Assembly: GCA_003586115.2 (NCBI GenBank)
Contig: QVOM02000042.1
Location: 41,209,483-41,273,482, forward strand
Direction: 5' to 3'
Length of the DNA: 64,000 nucleotides
DNA from: Salvator merianae
Lineage: Eukaryota; Chordata; Lepidosauria; Squamata; Teiidae
How positions within the stretch are numbered: position 1 is the first letter of the stretch; each line of letters starts with the position of its first letter. The notes under the pieces are model-generated. The model saw only the letters and a program-made list of their open reading frames with translations. It ran no database searches and was not told where the DNA came from. This document shows, in pieces, positions 34,137-45,276 of this stretch. A program made the position numbers and the translations under genes.

Positions 34137-36179
34137 TAAATTAGATTATTTCAACACAAAGTAGAAACTGCATTAAAACAAAAGATCCATGAAATATGTA
34201 GCAATATTACTCAGAATTGCAAGGCTTCTAGGGTTATGTGCCAGCAAGGCAGGGTTCTTCCAAGGTACAGACCCCCCCTGGCCACCAGAAATGGACATAA
34301 ATACCATAAACGCAATTGGCACCAGGGTTGCAGGTATAGGAAACTTGACCAGAGATCCTGGACTACTGTATCTAAACCAGAATCCATGCTGGCACACCAG
34401 TATCCATACTGGAAAAGGCAAGCTTGAGTTTTAAAAAGGACAAGAAAGATTGCAAAATCTTCTGCTTTTCTCTGTAAAAACAAAGAAGCTTGGAAAGGAC
34501 AAGGAATGACTCAGAGGTAAACTTATCAACAGACTTGATGGCATCTGGGACAGAAAGTAAAAGAATGGTAATTAAGCTGTTTGGCCAGCCAGACAAACCT
34601 ATTGTCCAAAATCAAGCTCAATCTACATTTGAGAGCCCTTCATTAAGAATGCAAGCTCCAAGACTGGAAACTGGTCCTGGCCAGATATGAGTTATTATTC
34701 AAGGTAAAAGCCACCCAGGTAATCTCATCAAGGCACAGTCCAAGAGGAGTCCTTCAGCCAAATACAAACACCTGGCTGACAGGAGCTCCTTATGTGGACG
34801 TAGTTTCACAAAACACACACATCATATTACATCACTTACCCCCTTCCCTCCACATTTTCCCCACCAGAGTCTACTCCGTAGAGTTTTATTACCACAACCT
34901 TTTGGGTCCCCTCCCCTCAGCAGTACCCAAAATTAGAGACACCCACCAGTCCAAAGGTGCATAAAAATACACATGGGGGGGGGACAGCCAAGTGAGAGCC
35001 TCCACCTCCTCCTCACCTAGTGTTTAAGTTGTTGTCCTCTTGAAGCCCTGCTGATGAGGCTCCTGCTTCAGCCCAAAGCAGATCCACTCTCCTAAACTCC
35101 AATCTGTGCCTTGCCTGAGGCACAGAGCCAAAAAGAACCTTTTACTTGCTATGGAACTTCACTCTGCTGGAGCTCAGCCATCCTGCTTGAAGAAGAGCTT
35201 ATCAACAAGACTTATCAAGACTTATCTTCATCCTGCTTGAAGAAGAGCTTATCAACAGACTTATCAAGTCTGGAGCCTGCTGGACTCCAGAGCTTCCTCA
35301 CTGGCTGCAAAATCCACACTCTCAAACCCCACCTTCACCTCTGAGGGTGAGAACTGACTGCTCCTGGCCAAGCTAGGGTCTCCTTTTACTGAAATAGGGC
35401 AGATTTTCCCCTTTCCCCTTCTATCCACTCCTTTCCCCATTCATGAAAAGCTGCTACTAGGGAGAGCTCCCCCCCCTTATTTGACCCCTTGCACATGCTC
35501 AGAATGCTGCAAGGAAGGAGACCTCTATCCTTTGCTCCCTATAGCATTGGCAACTCTCCCAGTCCGCTGTTAGTTGGCAAAAGCTACAATGTATGTATTT
35601 TTACGCTGTTTTTGAGCTTTTCTTGCTGTTTTAATAAAATTGTTGTTCTGATTTGGTTTGATCCTTGTCTGAGGGTAGTTTTCTTATTACATTGTTGTTC
35701 TTTTAAGGAGTTACTGTGCCTGTGTACCATTTTAAAAGCCTAAGCGTAAGGATCTCATTTTAGAGCCAGGTGCCTGGCTTTGGCTTCTTCCCCAATTAAA
35801 ACCCAGTGCTCCCAGTGCATGACATGCAACAACTATAACAATAAAGCATACAACAAATTATCCAAGTTAGCCAGTATTATGGATTCTGGATGGGGAATGC
35901 CCTGTGAAAAGTAGCACTGTAGATGCTGCCGTATTTCATAATTTGGATCATTCCACAAAATGAAAGCCAGATCTATAAGACACCTCTGCAAAACATGACA
36001 TATTGAGAAGGATAGTTTCTGGCCTGTATGGAAGCTTAATTTTTCAGAAAGCCTACTGACTGTCTTATAAGTACTTTAATCACAAAAGTGCAATTGAACA
36101 GCAAATTGGTAGCCAATGTATAACTCATTTTGCATTAGTACAATATGTGCCAGGTATTGGATATCTGATCCAATATTAT
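34137..36179. other. Unassigned; tandem duplication and possible LTR remnant
   Basis: A 40-bp unit (CATCCTGCTTGAAGAAGAGC...) is duplicated at 35187-35226 and 35229-35266. At 35590-35720 there is a T-rich segment with AATAAA (35631-35636) followed by GTTGTTCTG-rich sequence, like an LTR polyadenylation region. No LTR ends were found. Confidence 0.4.
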
Positions 36180-37090
36180 GTTTCCTACAGATTTGATAAG
36201 AATTCCATTCACCTTCAAGTCACTAATAATTGAACCAGGTTCAGGACAGAACCTTCGAACCCCCGTTCGAAACCTTCCTTTGTTTTAACGAGGAAATATT
36301 GATATGTGGATTTTGAGTATGATTCCCCAGGCAACTCTGGATCTGTCTAGTACTTGTACCATCCAGCTCATACATAATCAGTCTTCTCACTAAAATGTCA
36401 AAGGGAATGCTGTAGGGCACATTTATCAAATACCTTGCTAAGGTCCACAAAAATAATAGCCACTAGAGTTGTGTCGAATTGGTCTGGTCAGTTCGCAGTC
36501 CGTAGTGAACTGGGTGGTTCACATGCTTTACATGTGAAGCGAACCATCTTGTTGTTAAAAAAAACCCAGTTTAAATTGAACCCCAACTAAGGGGTGTTGT
36601 GATGAACCAAGTGAACCATACCAAACCAAAGATGGCTCACTATGGTTCACATGCACACTAAATCACCCTCTTAAATGAAAATCCAGTTAGAATCAAACCC
36701 AAACCAAGGATAGTTTTTGATTTGAACCAAACCACTAAATTTCAGTTTGTGCGCATCCCTAATAGCCACTATATTCCCACAGTCAACTGAAACCAGTTTG
36801 ATAGGATTTCTCTCTGACAAATCCATACAGTCAGTTAGCAAGCATCTCACTATTTCAAAGCGACTTACGCAGATTGGTTGCATTAAGATCTTCCTTAAAA
36901 TCTTCCAGTTTATTCATGTTAGGCTGACTGGGCTGTGTGTCCTGGATCTTTCTTTTTGCCAGTTTTATTGAAGTTAAGAATAATATTTACTTTCCTCCAG
37001 TGGTCCATAATTTAGCTGTCCACCAGGATATATTGAAGAAATAAATAGAGATTCTGACTGTTTGTCAGGAAGTTATTTCAGAACCCCAGG
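36180..37090 (-). mobile_element. CR1-like LINE reverse-transcriptase fragment, split by a hAT-E
   Basis: On the minus strand, the upstream half (37090-36762) decodes to the RT region before the catalytic core, including DLSERNPIKLVSVDCGN; the other half (36455-36180) continues with VDLSKVFDK-like residues, the RT motif A neighbourhood. The two halves are contiguous once 36464-36761 and one duplication are ignored. Frameshifts and stops are common. Confidence 0.72.
36464..36761. mobile_element. hAT-E MITE (298 bp) inserted in a LINE
   Basis: The left end is TAGAGTTGTGTCG and the right end TGCGCATCCCTA, decayed copies of a TAGGGATGYGC inverted repeat. A perfect 8-bp duplication ATAGCCAC lies at 36456-36463 and 36762-36769. 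The interior is full of GGTTCA and TGAACC words. No coding capacity. Confidence 0.93.
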
Positions 37091-37124
37091 ACACAGTTAA
37101 CTCGGCCAAGCACCCTTGGGCAGA

Positions 37125-37476
37125 ACCTGCATGGCACCTTTATGGCACACTGTGAAGAAACCGGCATAGATGAGGCCATAGCATGGATGAGGCTATAGCA
37201 TACCACCAAAATGCATTCTCCAGAGGCCCTAAAGCTAGGAACCTTTGTTCCTAGCCCTCAGAGGTATGGGAGCAGAGACAGCACTGATCCTGCCTATGAC
37301 TTCCTGTGTCCAGAATCAATAGGCCAGGCTGTTCCAGACACACTGATTCTAACTCAGGTCTTTCTCTAGTCATTTTGCCTCTATAGTCATTTGTTTGGGA
37401 GAACCTAATGGACTGCTGAAGGAGTGCAAAAATGATAGACTCCATATGAGACTGAAAACATGCATAAAGTGCAGAA
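37125..37476. mobile_element. MITE-C copy, decayed
   Basis: Interior blocks TAGGAACCTTTGTTCCTAGC (37229-37248), CCAAAATGCATTCTCC and TTCCAGACACACTGATTC match the family. The right end is AAAGTGCAGAAAAAAA near 37464-37479. Confidence 0.6.
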
Positions 37477-38100
37477 AAAAATATATTTATTATTTACACT
37501 AAGGTCAGCAGCCAACTAATCCGGATGCACCTAGGCTAGTCAAGCAGCTACAGTGATTTCTGGACCCCCTTTGAACATTTTTCACAAAGTAGCCCAGCGC
37601 TGTGGAATTTGTAATGAAAAGTAGCATCACTTTTACGCTCATTATCCCAGATGCTGCAAGATCATAAACCAAGTGGCCTTGAGGGAAGGAACCTGCTCCC
37701 ATAGAAATATTGATTAAGGCTGTACAAGATGGTAGTAATATTGACAAAATATTACTTGATACAATCAGCATGTCCTCCCAAGGAGCAAAAGCAACATGGA
37801 ACAGGATTTGCACGCAACCTTTACAGCAAATGAATGCAGCAAAATTATAAAGAGAAAAATCAAATTGTCAGAAGCAGTAAAAATAGAAGAGAATACCAAA
37901 GTATTGTGTTCCTGGCACTGTACTCCAGTCCAAATGTCTCAGATTAATAAGAATATCCACCCATCCTGTTGAAGAGTTGCAGGATCATGGGTACGTTTTA
38001 ACATGTATGGTGGAAGTGTCCATCAGTGAAACTTCTATGGATGAAAATGCAAACAGAAATGCCATATTGATTTCTCTCCACAATTACGCCTACTGTATCT
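37477..38100. other. Unassigned upstream flank
   Basis: No recognised element; AT-rich. Confidence 0.5.
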
Positions 38101-38108
38101 CTTTGAAG

Positions 38109-38342
38109 TAGTGGCAGCCCAAGACTTTAAGGGCGGATGTTTGCGCCCTGGGCAAAGCGCACCATGGCTGTTTGCGGGGCCTCCAGGCCTCCATACTGAT
38201 GCAGCAGTTCGCAGGGCTTCTGGGCTTTCATACTGACACAGACCTGCTGTGTCAGTACAGAGGCCCGGAGGCCCCGCCAACAGCCATGGCGTACTTTGCG
38301 CAGGGCGCGAACACCTGCCCTTAAAATCATGGGCCACTGCTG
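38109..38342. mobile_element. hAT-D MITE (234 bp) with 8-bp duplication
   Basis: Ends TAGTGGCAGCCCAAGACTTT and, from the right, CAGCAGTGGCCCATGATTTT. Flanks CTTTGAAG (38101-38108) and CTTTGAGG (38343-38350) match at 7 of 8. The arms extend for roughly 90 bp through GCGCACCATGGCTG and GGGGCCTCC. Confidence 0.9.
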
Positions 38343-38361
38343 CTTTGAGGGAAAAGCACTT

Positions 38362-38887
38362 AACCCTTTCTACACTTATCTGCTTGAAATCTGGATCAGT
38401 GGGTCCAGATTAGACCAACCCACTGATCCAGATCACAGGGAGGCATGGATGGGATCAGTGCTATCTGCAATGATGGTGCTGAACCGGATTATCCCACACC
38501 ATGGCCATGAAGCTCATGCGAGCTTTCCAGCAACACTCCTATGCCTCCAAAGGCTAGGAATTTTTCTTCCTAGTCTTGGGGCCTCCAGGGGGTGATTTTC
38601 AGTGATAGGTGCCCCCCAGAAGTCCCAAACAAGGGAGGCATGCTGTCTGTATACCTACCATGTTTTGGATCAGGCTGCTGATCTCTCTGGTAGACCTGAT
38701 TAATTGGATCTATCAGAGATCTGGATTAAAGCCTCCCTTAATCTGGATCTCACTCTGCCATGTGGAGACAGAGCAGGACCAGCAGGGGGCAGGGCCTGTT
38801 AGATCTATATTAACATGTGGATACGGCAGCCCAGATGTGTACTATATAAGCCCTTAATCCAGACTAAGGATCCATGCAGAAAGGCCC
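38362..38887. mobile_element. MITE-C, complete copy (526 bp)
   Basis: The left end is AACCCTTTCTACACTTATCT and the right end ATGCAGAAAGGCCC. CTT flanks both sides (38359-38361 and 38888-38890). The interior shows the usual order: a GGATCAGTGGGTCCAGAT stem, CTAGGAATTTTTCTTCCTAG, and a right half with GGATTAAAGCCTCCCTTAAT. This is the best reference for the family in this window. Confidence 0.88.
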
Positions 38888-40875
38888 CTTGATACATTTC
38901 CCCCAACTGCTACTACATTATGTATAGCTCAGCACTGGAAAACAGGTGAGAACATGATGTTACAAACTTGTTTTAATAAACTATGGGACCTTCCAGCCAA
39001 AGAATATATTGCTACTGTAATGCAAAAAATGTCAGGATGTCAAGTCACTCTACAATTTAAAGAAGATGGGAAACCTTCAATAGATTTACAACTTTTGCTT
39101 TGCCCTTAAGAATTATTCTGGTCCTGTGGACTTAACTGCCAACCCCTCAGTTTAACAAGCAATATACAGTGAAATAGACTTATACTTCTATACAAGATGT
39201 TGCATAGTTCTGGAATGTTGTTCACTTAAATACATTGTTGTTGTACATCATATATAAATAATGATACAAAACTTTGTACACAATGCATGCCAATCAAATA
39301 AGTAAAATGGAGGAGGGAGATAGCATTATGTCAGAGCCATATCTCCCTCAAGTGAAATGAAAAAAATGGTGATTTCACTGCTATTGATGCTATCATAGTG
39401 CGGACAGGTTGGTCTGAAGTGCAGATCCTCATAGATCGGTATGATTTTGAAAAGAAATCTTCACCAAACCATTACAGATCCTGCACCTTATCAAAGAGTC
39501 ATGCCTCAAAAATGGCTCCCCAGTCCACAGGATCTTTGCGCAGGACTTTCCCTTATATTCTCCCTATGTATCTTTATCAGTAAGCTCTTTCAGTAGGTGA
39601 TTATGTCACAATCCTTGCCCCTGTGTGGTGTTCACCATCCCTCACCCTCCTGGATGGAAGCACATTGCCCTTAATAATGATTAATTAGCAGCTGCTGCAA
39701 CAATCAGAGGCACAATTAGAACGGAATGGGCCCGGGGAAAGAAAACAGGGTGGCCGCTTCATACCACGCTGCATGCTGACAGATCAAAAACATATTTGTA
39801 GTACAGTACAACAATAAACAAACAAACTCAGCTACAGTCAAAAAGCCCAAAAGGGATTCCCTCTATTTCCTGCCTCCTTGGGATTGTTGACTTCACTCAG
39901 AGGTAGCTAGTTTCTCCCCTACCACCTATTCTTTATGTCATCGAAAGCACTAAAAAAAACCAGGTGTGGCCACTAAAATGGGATTTGATGTACTAACGGA
40001 GCACAGAAAATGAAGAAAATTCTTTGTCATGAAATAAATGAATCCGTGAAATGTCCTTGCCTGGAAGTTAAACTAATGATCTATCGGTTCTGGTTTGGCA
40101 GAATGAAAAGTTTTTTTTTCTTCCTACTAGTCATTCATATCTTAGTGGGGTTTGATTATTACTTTCAGGTTTCAAGATTTTGTAAAAACAATTTCCATTG
40201 TTGTGAACCACTCACAATCCTACGTAATCAGGATTATCTTAGTTTAATAAATGATTTCACCCTCAGATCCAAAGCTGTACTGACCAGTTTATCTCATATT
40301 TAATTATGTACGACCGAATAATATGTGAACACTGCCTTGGCCAAAAGCTTAAGAGAGGGTTCATATCGCTTCCCCAAGACGCGTTTGCAAGTTTCTCACT
40401 TTGCCACGGAAAAACAGGAGGAATTTATAGTGTGCATAATTGCAGGCAGGACAGGAGTAAGGTGAAACCAGCAGCTAACTGAGCTGCCAAGACAGCCGGC
40501 AAAATGCAGACCATGGGAGGAGGGGGATCCCACACTAATTCACGTGTGTAGGGGAGAAGGCGAAATGACTTACAAACCAGCACGGAACTGCCTTGTTGCT
40601 TGCATTTCAACAATAGCCCCTTCTGAAAAATGCGAAGTGCCTGCCTCACTTCAGGTTTTCATCTCCTTCTCTTTTAACAACTGCCTGTAAGGGAGTGCTA
40701 ATGCCTCTTAACATATAAATATGCCTCCTAAATTTATATGTGAGCATCAACATGTATAATCCTAGTGCCCAAAGTAGCTACTCTTCTGGCCCGTGCCTTA
40801 ATCCAACCCAGCTTTCCTAATCATGATAGAGTTTTCTTGTTTGCTCTCTTTAAGTCCCATTGTCTTCCTCACAAA
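38888..40875. other. Unassigned upstream flank
   Basis: About 2 kb of AT-rich DNA. No gene, LINE frame or transposon end recognised. Confidence 0.5.
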
Positions 40876-41055
40876 GGCCCTTTCTGCACTGGGCCTTATT
40901 GTGGATTTTATCCTGGAATAGGGACCTGCTATCCACACGCTGGTGCAAACTATGAAAGGTCTTGCCTTTAGCCTACCTTAATCTGCACTAGCAAGCAGAT
41001 GGCAGGCCCCTATTCTGAGATATAATCCTGAATAAGGCCTGGTGCAGAAAGGGCC
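40876..41055. mobile_element. MITE-B (180 bp)
   Basis: Ends GGCCCTTTCTGCACTGGGCC and GGTGCAGAAAGGGCC. AAA flanks both sides (40873-40875 and 41056-41058). Internal ATCCTGGAATAGGGACCTGC and its inverse GGCCCCTATTCTGAGATATA give a near-full-length palindrome. Confidence 0.93.
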
Positions 41056-41312
41056 AAAGACTGCTACCTAGACTGAACTAAGCCTCCAATCATTGGTAGT
41101 TCAGCTGATTAGGGATTCAATTGCAGTTGTAAGCCCTGTCCCCTTCCACTATTAATGTAGCAGAGCCCAAACACCACAGTATACTGATAGAGTCTAAAAC
41201 ATAAACAAGTAACCCCTAAAATACAACCAATCTGTTCCACTATCCTGTCTCCTTACCAGTTCTCATTTCATACATCACTGTTCCTGTTTGCTCATCTGAG
41301 TGTTCACTCTCA
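41056..41312. other. Unassigned upstream flank
   Basis: Short unique stretch between two DNA transposons; nothing recognised. Confidence 0.5.
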
Positions 41313-41714
41313 GGGCTTTTCCACAGTTTCACGTGGAACAGACCACGTGTACGGCAGCCATCCACGCTGCGAGGTCAGACTTCCAACACTCGCAGTGCAA
41401 ATGCTGGCTGCCTGCCATGACAGCAGCTGCGGAAACATCTGACTGCTGCCATGGCAACTGAGAATGCAGCATGTGACTGCACAGGCTCGCCATGCCGTGG
41501 CCTGCAGCGTTCACACCCAGAAGTGTGAACGCTGTATACTGAGAGCAGTCCGGCTGCTCCTGACACAGCTGGGGACAACAATTTAGTTGTCCACAGCTAG
41601 CAGCCTTCAGGAGCGTCTGCAGACGCTCCCAAGCACTTGGACCTGCACAAAATGCGGATGCACTGTGCTAGTGACCTTCTGGCCACCTACTAGCACTCAA
41701 GTGCGAACAGTCCC
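41313..41714. mobile_element. MITE-A, complete copy (402 bp)
   Basis: Left end GGGCTTTTCCACAGTTTC, right end AAGTGCGAACAGTCCC. TCA flanks both sides (41310-41312 and 41715-41717). The interior has the CTGCCATGACAGCAGCTGC / GCTGCCATGGCAACTGA arms and CAACAATTTAGTTGTCCACA hairpin. Confidence 0.9.
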
Positions 41715-41717
41715 TCA

Positions 41718-42480
41718 GTGTGAGCAATCAGGTGCCTGGTCTCTTTCCAAAGAGTGCTGGCTTAGCATGAACTAGGTTATTCATTCATTTAATAAAACAA
41801 AATATAGGAAGTATACTGTTTTTCTAATACTGTAATTAGTTTTAATAGCATTATCAGCTATCAGTTGACTACAAGAACTTTTATGGTACCTGAAAGGATT
41901 TCAAGCAGATAATCAGTCGGATGTTTTTATCACATAAATGCCAAGGCTTTCACTGACTTGATTGGGTGTATGAACAGGCACTTGAATAACCTCCATATTG
42001 CTAATAGCAAAAGCCCCCCCCCCCCTTTATTGGCTTCATTACTCATTACCCAGTGAGCCAGCTTTCAAAACAATCTGTGTCATGAAATATTTTACTACTG
42101 TTGCTTAATTCTTTACATTGGAACAGAGCAAATTGCACAATTATTTGCACAATTATTTTCAAAAAAATGAGCTCTCTTTCTGAATACTTTTTAGCATGCA
42201 CATGTGTACCAGTTTGTACGAAAAACATTCATTTAAAAAAAAGTCATTTGCTTATAATTATTATTCAACAGCATGAAATTTCAAATATTCAAAGTAGGAG
42301 CTGTATGAGAATCTGAATTCAGTTACTCAGATTCCATTTTGTAGACTTGAATTATCTATTCTTAAAAGAACTTCACTGTTTGCCAGTTGGTAATGGGCCA
42401 GTTTTGAGATGTAATAAACAAAGTCCTAAACAACTTGAGATCCATCCCATAAAGTGTTAAGAAGTAGAAGTACATCAGAA
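41718..42480. other. Unassigned AT-rich flank
   Basis: No recognised element. There is a C-run at 42015-42024. Confidence 0.5.
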
Positions 42481-42720
42481 ACAGGAATCCAATGAAGGAA
42501 AGCAGTTGAACCATTAGATGACAACAGACAGAAAGGGATAATTAAAGAGGACATGGAGATTGTAGTGAATGAATTATTTGCCTCTGTTTTCACTGAGGAA
42601 GACAGAGTGAAGGCAAACCATGGCTAGGCAAGTCCAAGACAATCTTCTGGAAAAGCACCAGGAGTAGATGAAATACCCACTGGTCTCTTTAAAACTGTGG
42701 GAGAAGAGAGAGGGAAAATC
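42481..42720 (+). mobile_element. CR1 LINE ORF2 fragment
   Basis: Decodes to NELFASVFTEEDR (near 42565-42605), the CR1 motif ahead of the reverse transcriptase (NAFFASVFT), followed by a frameshifted GAPGVDEIPTG-like stretch. The same region is seen on the minus strand at 10419-10147. Confidence 0.8.
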
Positions 42721-43413
42721 TAATAATGTCAACACATATAGATCAATACTTCATGGCCTAGAGACTGGAGAATATTACTGTATATACCTGTATTAAAGGG
42801 AAATTTCAGGGAATGTACAGATCACTGAACCATTGAACTACTGTATTTTTTTATCACATAAGACTTTTTTTTAAAAGAAAATCACACCGAACCTGTGTGT
42901 GGAGCCCGAGAAGCAGCTGAGTGGCTTGCCTCGCTCAGCCCTCCACCTCCCATGCTGGCCAAATCACTGAAAGTGGGGGGAAGGTATCTTTTACAGCCCC
43001 ATTGTCTTCCTTGTAGAGCTGGCTCAGAGCTGCACATGGAGAGGGTACAAACAAGCACTGTTTTTGCTGCAAGTAGTGTTGCTGCTGCTGCTGTCCACAA
43101 CTGCAAAAGCCACACACCCCCATGGGCTTTTATGGCCAGGTGCAGCAGCTACAGCAGTAATTGCCTCCATGTTCACAGCATTGAGGAGAAGGAGGAAGTG
43201 GTGGTTGCAAAGGCCTTTGTGGCCATAGAAGGTATCCTGCAGCATAAAGGCCACTGCTGCCTATTTCAAGACTTCATCAGGCTAGATTGAAACTGTAGTT
43301 TTAACAGAGACACTGGAATTGCAGGCAGCTGGAATTCAAATTGGAGTCAGAACACTAAGAATGTGAGTTACCCAGACAACACAACTCTATCCAGAGAGTT
43401 GTGCTGAAAGTAG
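42721..43413. other. Unassigned upstream flank
   Basis: A GC-richer stretch (42890-43270) has a (GCT)n run at 43078-43092 and an open plus frame of 131 codons without recognisable domains. Confidence 0.4.
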
Positions 43414-43550
43414 CAGTGGCTGGTGACTTTAAGCCCGGGTGTTCGCGTCCCATGCAAAGTGCGCCATGGCTGTTCGCGGGGCCTCTGGGCCTCTGTACTG
43501 CAACAGCAGGTCACAGGCAGGTCACAGGCATACTGCCTCAGCAGGTTGCA
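43414..43550. mobile_element. hAT-D, left half only
   Basis: Begins CAGTGGCTGGTGACTTTAAG, then GGTGTTCGCGTCCC, GCGCCATGGCTGTTCGCGGG, as in the 38109 copy. The right arm is absent; the sequence passes directly into a MITE-A. A 10-bp unit (GGCAGGTCACA) is duplicated at the junction. Confidence 0.75.
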
Positions 43551-44195
43551 GGAAGTGTGTTTGCACTTCCCTCACTAGAATGGGCTAATTAGCCCATTCT
43601 AGCATGGAACAGACCCCATCGTGCAGACACCGCCTGCACTATGGGGCCTGAAAACCTATCTTAGGCTGGCTAATGGCATTCGCAACTGCAAACGCTATTA
43701 GCCATGCCTGATGCTCGCCATGACAGCGGCCATGATGCTTGCAGGCTGCTGCCGTGGCGCCCGCCCTTCGCGCCCACGATTGGGCACTGAAACATCGGGT
43801 GGGGAGCAGCGTGGCCCCATCCAGTGTCCCAGGCTCAATTGTGGCGCCATGGGCCTGACTGGGGCCTCACATGGGCCCATTTGGGCCCATGCAAATGGGT
43901 AGGTCCCATTGCCCGTCATATATTGCATGATCATGAGATCACGCGTGCATGATGGGTGGGCTGATCGCCCGGAAGATGGCTGCTGCCGTGGAAAGGTAAG
44001 TGCGGACGAATCTTCACCTGAAGCTCACTTCACCTTACTTCAGGTGAGGATTCAGACAACTATTACCTTGTCTACCATTAGTAACAAGCAGCAGTGGATG
44101 AGGTCCGCTGCCAGACGCTACGGCCGTCTGCCGGTGCAAACGCACTTGTCTAGTGAGCATTCCTGACGCTCACTAGTTGACAAGTGCGAAGAGGC
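43551..44195. mobile_element. MITE-A, long CpG-rich copy (about 645 bp)
   Basis: Left end GTGTGTTTGCACTTCC, right end GACAAGTGCGAAGAGGCC. The interior carries many intact CpGs and long arms such as GAATGGGCTAATTAGCCCAT and GGGCCCATTTGGGCCCATGC. Few C-to-T transitions compared with the older copies suggest a young insertion. It abuts a hAT-D fragment on the left. Confidence 0.7.
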
Positions 44196-44237
44196 CGAAC
44201 GTCAGTCAGTGTGGTGGAGGAATCTGCAATTGTCGTA

Positions 44238-44649
44238 GGGCCTTTCTGCAGATGCTTCCTCTTCTAGCATCTTTTGTCCCCATGCTAGCTGCTACTGATA
44301 GGCTCTGTCTGAATGGGAAGGAGCGTATTCTGGATCAGGAGGCCCACAATGACTTCCTGATCCACTTCTAGTCTGGAATGCCAGTAAGCCTCAACAATGA
44401 GGTCTACTGATATATTAGGACATGGGGAACCCATTTCAGCAGCATGTTTTGTTGCACCACTGAAATGGGTGCTCTGGGAGGCTCTGAGGCTAGGAACTTT
44501 CATTCTTGGTCATCAGGGTTGGTTCCAAAGCTCACACAAACATTGGGAAGGTGTAGGGGTGCAGATCTAAACCAGATCTGTACCAGCTCCTGCCAGACCC
44601 AAACCTACACTTCCAGATCATGGAAGGCCTGTAGACAGTTTTGTTCTCT
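44238..44649. mobile_element. MITE-C copy, right end lost
   Basis: Left end GGGCCTTTCTGCAGATGC, core AACCCATTTCAGCAGCATG / CACCACTGAAATGGGTGC stem and TAGGAACTTTCATTCTTGG. It stops where Bov-B sequence begins. Confidence 0.65.
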
Positions 44650-44886
44650 TGGAGTCCCAAATAGACAAAGATGGTGAATAGTATGCCAGAACATTAAGAA
44701 CAAGAATAATCCTAGGAAAGAAGATGATTTTAAGCTTACACAACATCACGAAGGGTAAGGATGTGCTCTGACAACAAAATCAGAATCATTAAAGCAATGG
44801 TGTCTCCTGTTGTGCAATCTGGATACCGAGAAGGAGAAAGAGAAAGAAGTTAGATGCTTTCAAATTGCAGTTCTGGAGATGGTTAC
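44650..44886 (+). mobile_element. Bov-B (RTE) LINE ORF2 fragment, left part
   Basis: Decodes with frameshifts to the Bov-B ORF2 C-terminal region: a LGVQIDKDGEY-like stretch, RIILGRKM, an IRIIKAMVSPVV segment and DAFKLQFWRWLL, the analogue of DAFELWCWRRLL. Bov-B is abundant in squamates, having spread by horizontal transfer between reptiles and ruminants. The element resumes at 45970. Confidence 0.85.
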
Positions 44887-44889
44887 TAA

Positions 44890-45260
44890 GGGCCTGTTCG
44901 CACTCTATCCATGGTGAGAAATCAGATGCTTACCACATAGGTGTTTCCACATGGCCCCACCACTGCAGCATCCAGGAGCATCCACAGCTGCTTCCAGATG
45001 CTACTAGCTGTGGACAACAACTGTTCACAGCTGGACTGCTCCTAGTCAGCAGTGTTTGCATCCTCTTCTGGATGTGAATGCTGTGAGTGGGTGGTGTGGC
45101 AAGACTGTGACTATGTGACTGTGACTGTGCAGTCACATGTCACATCCAGATCACTATGGCAAGGGCTGCTGTCACGGCGGTCATACCAATCATCTGCCCT
45201 GCGAGTGCTGGAGGCCTGGTATTGTTATACCGTTCTGGGCTGTACAGTGTGAACAGGCCC
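44890..45260. mobile_element. MITE-A, complete copy (371 bp) inside Bov-B
   Basis: Ends GGGCCTGTTCGCACTC and CAGTGTGAACAGGCCC, with perfect TAA duplication at 44887-44889 and 45261-45263. TAA is the favoured target of PIF/Harbinger (Tourist) elements and the TIR resembles Tourist ends. No transposase frame. Confidence 0.95.
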
Positions 45261-45276
45261 TAAGAATACTTAGGCT

